In this document: in pieces, positions 16,406 through 26,300 of the stretch
Numbering within the stretch: position 1 is the stretch's first letter
How the letters are laid out: each line of letters opens with the position of its first letter
Source: Zobellia uliginosa
GTDB lineage: Bacteria > Bacteroidota > Bacteroidia > Flavobacteriales > Flavobacteriaceae
Direction: 5' to 3'
Assembly (NCBI RefSeq): GCF_900156625.1
Contig: NZ_FTOB01000001.1
Location: 806,001-870,000 of the forward strand
Length of the DNA stretch: 64,000 nt
Notes under the pieces: generated by a model
Database searches by the model: none
What the model saw: only the letters and a program-made list of their open reading frames with translations
Told to the model about the DNA's origin: nothing
Position numbers and translations under genes: made by a program

Positions 16406-19400
16406 ATGGATCCAAATTACAAAATATTGAGAATGAATAGTCTCCTATTGGGCAAACATTTTGCTCTAATAGTCTTAATCGCCTTATTCACGGGTTGTGC
16501 CACATATAAGACCAAGTACGCCGATATATCCGGTGCGCAAGATGTGTCTTCCGACAAAAAGGTGGCCCATACGTTCTACCTGATCGGCGATGCCGGTCTT
16601 TCCCCTATGAACGATATGAACGATGCCTTGAAAGTTTTTAAAAAAAGCCTCGACAATGCCAATGAAAATAGTACGGCCATATTTTTGGGCGATAATATAT
16701 ATCCGGCAGGCATGCCCGATCCCAAAGATTCTACGGCTGCTTACTTAAAGGCCAAGAATGATTTGGATGCCCAATTAAAGACGCTCGAAAACTTTAAGGG
16801 AAAGCCGATTTTTATTCCGGGAAACCACGATTGGTATACCGAAGGCCTTGTAGGCCTTGAACGCGAACAAAAATATATTCAGAAAAAACTCGATAGCAAA
16901 GAGGTCTTTTTTCCTGAGGATGGATGTCCGATAGAGACCATTGAAATCAATGATGATGTTGCGGTTATCGCCATTGATACGGAGTGGTACTTGACCAATT
17001 GGAACAAAAGACCCGATATCAACGATAAATGTGATATTAAAACACGTGACAAGTTTTGGTTGGAACTAGAGGATGAAATTAAGGATAATCGTCAACGTAC
17101 TACCATTATAGCCATGCATCACCCGATGTTCAGCTACGGTACCCATGGCGGGCATTACCCTTTACGGAATCATTTTTATCCCAAAGGAAACATTGGTCCT
17201 TTGCCCATTTTGGGCACCCTTATCAACGTCTTGAGAAGAACTACGGGAGCTTCTATAGAAGATATGCAGAACAAGCGCTATACCGAGTTGCGAAAACGTT
17301 TGTTGACCTTGGCGCAGTATTCCGAGAAGGTGATTTTAGCTTCAGGCCACGAGCATACAATGCAATATATAGTAGAGGAGAACACTCCGCAGATCGTAAG
17401 CGGTTCGGGCGCGAAGACCGGAGCTACCCGCTTGTTGAACGGAAGCCGGTTTTCTACGGGGCACCGGGGTTTTGCCGCTTTGGAAGTGTATACCGATGGT
17501 TCTTCGCGTGTGCGGTATTTTGGCGTGGCACCTAATGATGAAAAGGAATTTTTGTTTACAACGGAAGTGCTGCCCCCAGATCGAACGTTTTCCGAAAATA
17601 AATACCCTGAAAAATTTCCGGCTACCGTTGAAGCTTCGGTATATTCACCGGAAGAGGTAGAGCGAAGCGGTTTTTTTAAGTTCCTATGGGGCGACCGTTA
17701 CCGTAAATACTACGCAACCAAAGTAAAGGCCCCCACCGTAAACCTAGATACGCTCATGGGCGGACTTGTACCGGTACACAAAGGGGGGGGGCATCAATCA
17801 AAATCGCTGAGGTTAAGGGATAAGGAAGGCAAGGAGTTTGTTATGCGGGCCTTGCGCAAAGATGCGGAGCTTTATCTGCAGGCGATGGCCTTTCAGGAGC
17901 AATACGTGATGGGCGATTTTGAAAATACCTATACCGAAAAGTTCCTTTTGGATTTTTATACGGGTTCACATCCTTATGGGCCTTTTACCACAGGGGTGTT
18001 GTCCGATGCGGTGGGACTGTTCCATACCAATCCGGTCTTGTATTATGTACCCAAACAACCGGCCTTGAAAGAATATAACCAATCTTTCGGCAACGAACTC
18101 TATATGATCGAGGAGCATGCCGGGGACGGTCACGGCGACTTAGAGAGTTTTGGCTATTCCGACGAACTCAAGAGCACGGATAGCATGCTCGAAGACTTGC
18201 GCGACGACGAGAAATACTCCGTAGACTCACAGCTATATCTAAGGGCGCGGCTTTTCGATATGGTTACGGGAGATTGGGACCGTCATGTAGATCAATGGAG
18301 ATGGGCCGAATTTAAAGACGAGGAAAATGATAAGGTTATCTATAAACCGGTGCCTAGGGACCGTGATATGGTCTATTCAAAACATGGCGATGGCTTTTTT
18401 ATGAACTTGGCCACGAGGATCATACCTGCCCTACGTTTAATGGAAGGCTTTAATGAAGACATACGAAACGTAAAGGGGTTTAACTCTTCGCCAAAAACCT
18501 ATGTGCTCGATATGGCCCTTTTAACGGAAACGACCTCTCAAGAATGGCAAGAACAGGCCCAATTTATACGGGAGCATCTTACCGAAGAGGTTGTTGATAG
18601 GGCATTTGCCTATTTTCCTGAAGAAGTGAGAGACGAGACGGTTGCCGAAATCAAGCGTATATTGTTGGCTAGGGCGGCCAAAATCGAAGAGACCGCAGAA
18701 ATCTATTATGGGGTATTGAATAAATACGCGGTAGTTTCAGGGACGGATAAAGACGACTGGTTTGAGGTGAATGTCCTTAACGGGAAGGAAACCCAAGTAA
18801 AGGTATACCGTAATATAAAAGGGAAAAAAGACAAATTATTCTTTGAAAAGGTATTTCAAAGGGATGTCACCAAGGAAATTTGGGTCTACGGCTTAGATGA
18901 CGACGATATTTTTGAAGTGAACGGCGATGTACCCAGTGCGATTAAGGTTCGATTGATAGGAGGGCAGAACAATGATACGTATATCGTGAACGAAGGACGC
19001 AATATTGCCATCTACGACTATAAATCGAAAAAGAACACCGTAGTGTCGAAAAATGGGGCCAAAGTGAAGCTGACCGATGATTACAACACCAATAATTACT
19101 TGCCATTGCAAATTCGCAATTCGGTAAATCAAATTATCCCGACCATCGGTTATAATCCAGATGATGGGGTTAAGATCGGGTTGAGCGATACGTATACCTT
19201 TAACGGTTTTAGGCAGAATCCGTTTTCGCAACAGCACAAGGTAGATGCTTCGTTTTACTTTGCTACAAGCGGGGTGGAATTGGGGTACAGTGGTGAATTT
19301 GCCCATGTTTTTGAAAATTGGAACCTGCTGTTGAACGCACGCTTTACGAGCCCGAATTTTGCAATCAATTTCTTTGATTTTGGAAACAGCACCGAGAATT

Positions 19401-20158
19401 TTGACGATGATTTGGGAATGGACTATAACCGGGTGCGCCTGCAGACCTTAAAGTTTGCACCTGCCTTGGTTTGGCGTGGCCAGCTGGGCGGAAAGTTCAG
19501 GGCAGGTGTGTCATATGAGTCCATAGAGGTAGAGGAGACCGATAATAGGTTTATCAATACGTATTACCAAGCGAACGGAGCGGAAACAGCCAATAAATTC
19601 GTTGGCTTAGATGCCGAGTATTCATATGCCAATACCGACAACGAGGCATTCCCTACCATGGGTATGTCAACTTCATTGCTGGCCGGTTATAAACGTAGTG
19701 TCGAGAACGGTAATACGTTTGGGTATGTTGTGCCCAGTCTAGGCTTCGATTATAAATTAATACCTAGCGGTAGACTGGTCTTGGCCACAAAATGGAAGGC
19801 GCATTTTAATATCGGAGACGATTATGAGTTTTATCAAGCAGCCAGCATAGGTGGGGTAGATGGATTGCGAGGCTTTAGAAACCAGCGTTTTACCGGTAAA
19901 AAATCATACTACCAAAATACCGATATCCGTTATAGCCTTAGAAAAATAAAAACACAGTTATTACCCTTGTCAATGGGACTCTATGGAGGTTTTGACTACG
20001 GAAGGGTATGGTTGCCCAAAGAAAATTCCAAAGAGTGGCATACCTCCTATGGAGGCGGATTTTTCCTGAACGGTGCTGACATCGTAACGGCACGTTTGGC
20101 ACTGTTCAACAGTGATGACGGATTGCGTTTTTCCTTTGGGGTAGGTTTTGGTTTCTGA
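16406..20158 (+). CDS. Metallophosphoesterase / kinase-like / Omp85 fusion lipoprotein
   Basis: A 1250-residue envelope protein. The N-terminus has a lipoprotein signal ending LFTGC (Cys31); an ATG at 16433 would give a shorter, cleaner signal peptide. A calcineurin-like phosphoesterase follows, with GDAG near 61, GDNIYPAG near 95, GNHDW near 139, HHP near 237 and GHEH near 312. The middle region (about 445-680) has FVMRALRKDA, then DMVTGDWDRHVDQW near 618 and KPVPRDRDMVY near 647, which resemble the catalytic and metal loops of HipA/CotH/Fam20-type kinases. The last 350 residues look like an Omp85/BamA-type barrel (GLRGFRNQRFTGKKS near 1152) and end in Phe. A run of nine G lies at 17783-17791. 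The function is unknown. Confidence 0.85.
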   Translation: MDPNYKILRMNSLLLGKHFALIVLIALFTGCATYKTKYADISGAQDVSSDKKVAHTFYLIGDAGLSPMNDMNDALKVFKKSLDNANENSTAIFLGDNIYPAGMPDPKDSTAAYLKAKNDLDAQLKTLENFKGKPIFIPGNHDWYTEGLVGLEREQKYIQKKLDSKEVFFPEDGCPIETIEINDDVAVIAIDTEWYLTNWNKRPDINDKCDIKTRDKFWLELEDEIKDNRQRTTIIAMHHPMFSYGTHGGHYPLRNHFYPKGNIGPLPILGTLINVLRRTTGASIEDMQNKRYTELRKRLLTLAQYSEKVILASGHEHTMQYIVEENTPQIVSGSGAKTGATRLLNGSRFSTGHRGFAALEVYTDGSSRVRYFGVAPNDEKEFLFTTEVLPPDRTFSENKYPEKFPATVEASVYSPEEVERSGFFKFLWGDRYRKYYATKVKAPTVNLDTLMGGLVPVHKGGGHQSKSLRLRDKEGKEFVMRALRKDAELYLQAMAFQEQYVMGDFENTYTEKFLLDFYTGSHPYGPFTTGVLSDAVGLFHTNPVLYYVPKQPALKEYNQSFGNELYMIEEHAGDGHGDLESFGYSDELKSTDSMLEDLRDDEKYSVDSQLYLRARLFDMVTGDWDRHVDQWRWAEFKDEENDKVIYKPVPRDRDMVYSKHGDGFFMNLATRIIPALRLMEGFNEDIRNVKGFNSSPKTYVLDMALLTETTSQEWQEQAQFIREHLTEEVVDRAFAYFPEEVRDETVAEIKRILLARAAKIEETAEIYYGVLNKYAVVSGTDKDDWFEVNVLNGKETQVKVYRNIKGKKDKLFFEKVFQRDVTKEIWVYGLDDDDIFEVNGDVPSAIKVRLIGGQNNDTYIVNEGRNIAIYDYKSKKNTVVSKNGAKVKLTDDYNTNNYLPLQIRNSVNQIIPTIGYNPDDGVKIGLSDTYTFNGFRQNPFSQQHKVDASFYFATSGVELGYSGEFAHVFENWNLLLNARFTSPNFAINFFDFGNSTENFDDDLGMDYNRVRLQTLKFAPALVWRGQLGGKFRAGVSYESIEVEETDNRFINTYYQANGAETANKFVGLDAEYSYANTDNEAFPTMGMSTSLLAGYKRSVENGNTFGYVVPSLGFDYKLIPSGRLVLATKWKAHFNIGDDYEFYQAASIGGVDGLRGFRNQRFTGKKSYYQNTDIRYSLRKIKTQLLPLSMGLYGGFDYGRVWLPKENSKEWHTSYGGGFFLNGADIVTARLALFNSDDGLRFSFGVGFGF
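17783..17791 (+). repeat. G9 homopolymer tract inside the fusion gene
   Basis: Nine consecutive G encode Gly-Gly-Gly just after the phosphoesterase domain. Gain or loss of one base would truncate the kinase-like and barrel parts. Confidence 0.9.
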
Positions 20159-20165
20159 CCCTAAC

Positions 20166-21032
20166 TTATTTGAGGACGTATTTGTACAAATTTCTGCCCT
20201 GTTTGTTGCTTTGCTCATCGGAAAGCAATAGGGTAACGTTATCTATGAAACTCACCGATTCCAACTGGGTGCGAACCATTAGGTCGGTTTCTTTTAAGCG
20301 GCTTTCGGGAAGGTTTTCCAAATCGAAATCGGTGATAGTCCAAATTTTTCCGGAACCCAATAGCACTATGGTCTTTCCATCAGGTGAAATATCCGCTGAG
20401 GTAAGCTTACAGCTGTCCCAATCGTCGCAGGTCGTTAACTTGCCCAAATACTCGGCATCGTAGTCTCCTTTCCTATCGGGTACCCGGTAAATAAGTGATT
20501 CGCCGGTGAAGGGGTCTGCCCTGTTCTTTGTGAAAATATAGAGGTAATTGTTGTAATGGAAAAAGGCCTCGGCGTCGTAAAGACGTTCGCTTTTTTTGGC
20601 AGGAAAGTGTTTTTGTTCAGGATATCTGAAGTTTATTTTTTCTGCGGTGATATGGTCGCCCGATTCCGTTTCCGGATTGGGCAACTTGTAGATGACCAGA
20701 TTTTTTCGGTCACTATCGTTGTTTCCAAAGTCGCCTATATACAGATGGCCTTTTTTGTCTTCGGTCAAATCTTCCCAATCGTGGTTTTTGGCATTTTTGA
20801 CCTTCAGTTCCCTTAAGATATTCCCTTGGTAATCTACCTTGGTAATGTCGTCGTCATTGCCGCTGTCTTCTATAAACCATGCAGAATCGTTGTTGTAGAT
20901 GGCTATTCCGGAGTTTTCCTTTAGGCTTTTTGGCAGTTTGGTCACATAGGTCAGTTGACCATGGTTGGAGCAGCTGTAGAAAAGGAAGGCAAATATAATA
21001 TGGATGGATAGGTTCTGCGGGCGTATTTTCAT
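20166..21032 (-). CDS. Beta-propeller-like lipoprotein, unknown function
   Basis: A 288-residue exported protein with a short signal ending FYSC (a slightly unusual lipobox). The body has repeated strand patterns such as HLYIGDFGNNDSDRKNLVIY, SADISPDGKTIVLLG and SLIYRVPDRKGDYDAEYL, which fit a YncE/SdiA-regulated type propeller. No catalytic site is visible. The start at 21032 is chosen because upstream in-frame sequence overlaps the preceding gene and lacks signal-peptide character. It is the last gene of the haloperoxidase operon, 38 bp after the GyrI-like gene. Confidence 0.82.
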   Translation of the reverse strand: MKIRPQNLSIHIIFAFLFYSCSNHGQLTYVTKLPKSLKENSGIAIYNNDSAWFIEDSGNDDDITKVDYQGNILRELKVKNAKNHDWEDLTEDKKGHLYIGDFGNNDSDRKNLVIYKLPNPETESGDHITAEKINFRYPEQKHFPAKKSERLYDAEAFFHYNNYLYIFTKNRADPFTGESLIYRVPDRKGDYDAEYLGKLTTCDDWDSCKLTSADISPDGKTIVLLGSGKIWTITDFDLENLPESRLKETDLMVRTQLESVSFIDNVTLLLSDEQSNKQGRNLYKYVLK

Positions 21033-21070
21033 CAGGTAAATTTTAATACCTGCAAAGGTAGGCACTATTC

Positions 21071-21970
21071 CTATTTTCGCTCTTTTATCGGTATGAAAAT
21101 TTCCGTTTTCCAGTCCAATTCGTTTCCACCCATATTGGGATTGGAGTGGAAGACTTCCAAAGGCGTTTTTACAAGGGGTATATCGTTCCGTTCGGCATAA
21201 TCGAGCAAAGCGTACCAAGCACGATCGGAAGTCAGGTAATTACCGTTGTAAATGGCTTTTAGGGCCTTTCTTTCCTTGATTTGTTTATAGATGATGCCCT
21301 TTTCTTGGGGTAGGCTGTCGGTTTTAACGATGGGAAAACAAAAGTTGTAGGCGATACTATCGTTTTCGGTATTCCAGTTTTCGACCTCTACCATGGGGCG
21401 GCCATTTGGTTCCATACCGTTCTTGGCCACGAAGTTGCTTAATTTCGAGTAGTACTGCATCATACCGGTCACCTTCTTTAGCTGGGTGTTCTCCAAGGGC
21501 ACACAGAGGCAGTGTTTTTCAGGGATGACGGCCTTGCCCACAACTTTGGTCTTAAACTCGGAAAGATGTTCCTGTAAAAGCGTGTATACTTCCTTTACGG
21601 TGCTTTTGCTCCGCTTTTCAAAATCGGTGTCGGAGAAGGGAAGCCCTATTCTGTTTTTTAAGCTGTGCGCATGGTCGGAAATCTTGACTTTTACAAGGGA
21701 AGTCGAGTCGTTTTTTCGGCTTATTTCCCAACGAAAGGTCAGAGTGGTATCTGCTTGGGTAAGTGTGCTGGTGAAGTCTCCCAGGTTTTTTTGCTCCACA
21801 AAGGAAGCATTCTCCCTTTGGGCGGACCAGAATTTTACGATTTGGTTCACCGTGCCGGGCAAGGCCTTTGTGTGAAAGCGGACCAGATAATCTTGGGGCA
21901 TGATAAAGAGATACCAGAGGAGTCCCGCCACCAAAAGGGCAGTTGCCGTCAAGGCTATTTTTTTCGCCAT
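21071..21970 (-). CDS. Membrane-anchored GyrI-like (AraC effector-binding-like) protein
   Basis: A 299-residue protein with one N-terminal membrane anchor (about residues 6-24). An SRPBCC/polyketide-cyclase-like region follows (about 30-145), then a GyrI-like small-molecule-binding domain (about 150-299) with the typical ERKALKAIYNGNYLTSDRAW segment and a C-terminal ELDWKTEIFIPI. Such domains bind small ligands or hydrolyse them in some cases; no DNA-binding domain is present. It starts 7 bp after the haloperoxidase stop, so it is certainly in that transcript. Its ligand may relate to the haloperoxidase substrate or product, but this is inference. Confidence 0.85.
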   Translation of the reverse strand: MAKKIALTATALLVAGLLWYLFIMPQDYLVRFHTKALPGTVNQIVKFWSAQRENASFVEQKNLGDFTSTLTQADTTLTFRWEISRKNDSTSLVKVKISDHAHSLKNRIGLPFSDTDFEKRSKSTVKEVYTLLQEHLSEFKTKVVGKAVIPEKHCLCVPLENTQLKKVTGMMQYYSKLSNFVAKNGMEPNGRPMVEVENWNTENDSIAYNFCFPIVKTDSLPQEKGIIYKQIKERKALKAIYNGNYLTSDRAWYALLDYAERNDIPLVKTPLEVFHSNPNMGGNELDWKTEIFIPIKERK

Positions 21971-21977
21971 AATACCC

Positions 21978-23330
21978 CTAGTTTTGGGCTACTTTCTTAT
22001 CGGACAGCATATGAAGCTTGTTTACTACGAAGGTACCTAGGTCCCTGCCTTGTTTTACCCCTACTTCAATAGCGGCGCGGTAGTGTATACCTCCGTACAT
22101 GCGACTGATCGCTGCTTCATCGGCAGCTTGCTTAAAGGATTTAAAGCTTCGGATAGGAAGGCCGTAAGGTACTTCCGTATCGTCGTCAAAAGAGAAATTG
22201 TCACCGAATACCTCGGTCAGTACAACCGATGCCGCCCCTGAGACCACACTATGTCCACTGGTGTACTCTGGAAACGGAGGGGTTTGTAGAACCGGTTTCC
22301 AGCTGTCGTCTATGTGCTGGTTGATCACGGTTTCCGGACGAATGAGGTTGCTTCTGTACTTTTCGTCCCAACAACTGATAAAGGCATCCGCCATAGCTAC
22401 CGAAGCCTTGGTATAGGCGAAAAGGGTTTTGGCAAAATCACTCTTGGTCTTACGTGCAGCAATTTTGGCAATTCCCATCCAATGCGCACCTGGGGTTATT
22501 TTCTTGGTGGCGAACATCAAGTGGCCCCGGGTAACCGATACATAAGGGTTACAATCCCAAAAGCGGGCAATCTGAATTTCTTCGGAACTATCGCCTTCCT
22601 CGGTGATTTTGTTCCTGACGTCATAGACTTCTTTTAATTCTTTATAAAACGCGGAGTCTTCTTCAAGTGAATATGCCGGAGGGGGAACGGGCTTGAATTG
22701 TGCGGCCGAATCCAAAACAAATGGCCTGATTTTGTTCCAGTGGGGCTCAATACCGTCCATGTAGGCAGGTGGGGTGGGTTGCCAGCGGCCGGGGTCGTCC
22801 GCATCTACCGTAAATTTGGGCATGGTACGGGTTTGGGCGTAATTGTCCTTATTCATCCATTCGCCAATATGGTCGGCCACTTGTAGGCCGTAGGCTTTGG
22901 AATCGGAGAATAGAACGGGATTTTTTCCTTCCCAAACCATATATAGGCTATCGCGCAGGGCTTCCATTCGATCTTCTGAGAAAATCAACCTTTTGCTAAG
23001 CTCCATATGGGCGACGAGGGCGGCAAGCTCGTAGTTGAGGGTCTTAGTCGTGTCGGGTTCGGGTATGGCGGTCAGCCCGTTCAATTGGCCGGCCAAAGAG
23101 TTATAGTTGTCGTTGGTGGCGGCTACAATTTCGTAGGCGGCAATGTTGGGGTAGGCAAAGATCCTACTTGCTACGGGCGGGGAAAAGATATCGTGGATCA
23201 TAATTTCCGTTACCCTGTCTATTGAAGCGTCAAGCTCTTCGGGGGTAATGTTAATAGGTTCTTCTTTTTGTGGGGCTTTGCACGAAACCGCAAAAGCAAG
23301 CGATAATAGTGCGATAAGAATCTTCTTCAT
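21978..23330 (-). CDS. Vanadium-dependent haloperoxidase (Zobellia VIPO1-like iodoperoxidase), lipoprotein
   Basis: A 450-residue enzyme of the vanadium haloperoxidase/PAP2 superfamily. It would oxidise halide, here probably iodide, with H2O2. The vanadate-binding set is complete: Lys324 and Arg331 (KYRSNLIRP), Ser358-Gly359-His360 (SGHSVVSG), Arg410 and His416 (RMYGGIHYR), with His360 the covalent vanadate ligand by homology. These numbers, and Tyr263, Trp321, Asp322 and Phe353, coincide with those I recall for Z. galactanivorans VIPO1, so this is probably that enzyme or its direct orthologue. The N-terminus is a lipoprotein signal (FAVSC, Cys17), placing it in the periplasm or on the outer membrane. 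It is fourth in a six-gene operon behind three FG-GAP lipoproteins. Confidence 0.93.
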   Translation of the reverse strand: MKKILIALLSLAFAVSCKAPQKEEPINITPEELDASIDRVTEIMIHDIFSPPVASRIFAYPNIAAYEIVAATNDNYNSLAGQLNGLTAIPEPDTTKTLNYELAALVAHMELSKRLIFSEDRMEALRDSLYMVWEGKNPVLFSDSKAYGLQVADHIGEWMNKDNYAQTRTMPKFTVDADDPGRWQPTPPAYMDGIEPHWNKIRPFVLDSAAQFKPVPPPAYSLEEDSAFYKELKEVYDVRNKITEEGDSSEEIQIARFWDCNPYVSVTRGHLMFATKKITPGAHWMGIAKIAARKTKSDFAKTLFAYTKASVAMADAFISCWDEKYRSNLIRPETVINQHIDDSWKPVLQTPPFPEYTSGHSVVSGAASVVLTEVFGDNFSFDDDTEVPYGLPIRSFKSFKQAADEAAISRMYGGIHYRAAIEVGVKQGRDLGTFVVNKLHMLSDKKVAQN

Positions 23331-23337
23331 TGGTCTG

Positions 23338-26300
23338 TTATTTTCTTTTTAGCCGATAAATCTGCGCGTTGGAATTATTTATGGTGATCAAGAGATAATT
23401 TTCTCCGTTTATATGTAAAAGGTTTAAATGCCTAACAGATTTTTGGCTAAGGTCTAAACCGATTTGGGAGCTTAAAATTACATTATTTTCCCCTTTTATC
23501 AAGGCGCCGCCAAAAGAATCAAATCTTCCGTGATATGGTTTAACCCCAAAATAGTTTCCGGCCGCCAGCACTTCTTCTTTTCCGTCCCCGTCAAAATCAT
23601 GGCGAAGCATGGCCATAAGGGGGGAAACTTGTAGTTCGTTCGGAAAAGGGACAAAGCTAAATCGTCCGTTTTCGTTCTTTAGGAAGCCGGAACGTAGCTC
23701 ATGTACTTCCCGTATTTTTGCATTTTTCAGGGCTTCCTTATCAAGGATCGATTCAATGGGGGAACCTGCGAAGGACTTATAGGTGTTGAATTTCTTTTTA
23801 AGGGAAACCAACTGAGATGAAAGTCCGTCCAAGCCTTCCAAAGGATAATATTTTCCATCTTTTTCTATGGTCGTTATGGTTTCGGTCTGTCTGTTCTTGT
23901 CGAAATCGCCATAGTACATTTTCATTGGGTGTTCTGCCGAGGCCTTGAACTTGGTGTTGCTTCCCCAGTTGCCGAGCAGGTAATCGGTATCTCCATCGTT
24001 ATCGATATCAAAAGGGACGATACTTCGCCAGAGACCGTTCAGATTTTTTTGTACGGCATCGATCTTGGTAAGTTGTCCTTCGGTATTCTTGAAAAAAGTA
24101 GGGGACATCCATTCGCCCACTACAATCAGGTCTTTATTGCCATCGGCATCAAAATCGTGCCAAATGGCATTGGTGACCATGCCTATGTTTTTAAGGTCGT
24201 CAGGGGTTTGGTCCGTAAAGCTTCCATTGTCGTTCAAGAGTAGGGCAGACTCTGGAACCTTTCCGAAGTCGTTCGAAATCGCTTGGCTTCCGACGAACAG
24301 GTCAAGGTCTCCATCGCCATCAATATCGTAAGGGGCAAGTATGGAGGTGTTTTGAAAGCTTTCCGGCAGGTTGGCTGCATTGAAACCCGTGTCATTTTGA
24401 ACGTAATACGAGTTGAGCAAAGGTTTCATTTTATTGTAAAAGTCCCCTCCGCCGGCACCAAGGATCAAATCGTTTTTTCCATCCGAATTAAAATCCCCGA
24501 TTACGGCCGCTACATCTTCCTTGATAGAATCATTGGCAATAGTACCGATGTGCCAAGGGGAAAATGCCGTATCGTTTTGTACAAAGACTTGTGAAGGAAT
24601 ATATTTTGAGCCTCCAAAGAAAATATCCTCCTTTCCGTCACCGTTCAGGTCGCCAATGGCAGTGGCGGGACCACGGTCGGATATCTGGTAGGGAATAAGT
24701 TTTTGGCGATTAAAATCGGTGTAGTTGTCTTCAATATGCTGAAAATCGATTCCCAGATTATTCTCGACCTTTTCAAAAAGAAGCTTTTGCCGTGGCCGTA
24801 AATTGGAATAGTTGAACTTTTTGGGGTTTTCGGGTTGTATCACCAGACTTTGGTTAGTGGCAATGTCGGTTAGGGTTTGATAGGTTCCATCGGGCCATAC
24901 TATTCGAAGGGAGTCTATTTTTTCAGTCTTTCCATATCCGAAATGGAGTATGGGTTCCGAGGACGCCTGAAATCCTCTGACCGTGTACAGTTCTTTGTAT
25001 TGTAATTGGCCTTGGTTATACGAGAAAACCTTGGTTCCCAAACCGAAGGAATTGTGCTGTCGGTACTTTAATCGTATTTTGAGAAAGTTGGCATTTTGGT
25101 CGGTCTTGTTAATGTAGAGTGCCGGGGTGCCGTTCAGGTTGTTGGTTATCAGGTCGAGGTCACCGTCGTTGTCAAGGTCGCCCATGGCCGTGGCGCCTGA
25201 GACCAAGGTGTCTTTTGATATCCATTGGCCCGATTTGTCTTTAAAGGTCAAGTTGTCGGAGCCTTTGAATACGTAATTGTGAATTTTTCCGGCCGGCATT
25301 TTGTCCAAGGCTTGCTGGTCCATAAGCTTGGTATTGTTCATTTTGTTCCGGATTTGTTCACTGCTGACAAAATTGATGAAGTCTAGGTCGTTGGGACGCT
25401 TGGGTATGCCATTGGAGATAAACAAATCTTGTTCCCCGTCTTGGTCATAGTCACCGAAAAGAGCGCTCCAGCTCCAGTCGGTGGCGGCTACCCCGCTCAT
25501 TAGGGCCGTTTCTAGAAAGCTGCTGTTTTGTTGGTTGACGTTCAGCATGTTTCGGGTGAACTGATAACCGTATCCATAGCGTTCGGTGCGTAATTTTTGA
25601 GTCTGTACGTTATCGTCGCCTTCAGAAGATTTGAGCGTATGTTCGTCTTGCGGAAGCATATCTAGGGAAATAAGGTCGGGCCAACCATCGTGGTTAATGT
25701 CGGCCACATCGTTACCCATCGAAAAGCGCGAGGTGTGTGCGAAAAATTGCTTTGAACTTTCGGTAAACGTGCCATCCCCATTGTTGAGATAGTAGTAATC
25801 GTCTTCATGAAAATCGTTACCCACATAAATGTCGGGATAGCCGTCTTGGTTGAAATCTGAAATGGCCAATCCGAGTCCGTAACCGTTTACGCCGCCATAT
25901 ATACCGGCAGATTCACTGATATCTACAAATTTGTCGCCATCGTTGCGAAGAAGTTTGTCACCCGTTTGGTAGTTCCGTTTCAAGCGCAGATCCGCCTTGC
26001 CAAAAGATTCTTGGGTGTGTACCGCATGGTTCAAGAGGTAAATATCTAAATCGCCATCGAGGTCAAAATCGAGAAAGGCCGCATTGGAGCTGTAGGAGTC
26101 GAAATCAAGTCCGTATTTGGCGGCACTTTCGGTAAAGGTGCCGTCACCGTTGTTCAGGAACAGTTCGTTATGTCCGTTGAAACCGTTGATGCCTACAACG
26201 GCACACACGTAAATATCCAAAAGCCCGTCTCCGTTTACATCGCCCATTACCGAGCCGGTGTTCCAGGTGCTGTTGCCTTCAATGCCCGCACTTTTACTGA

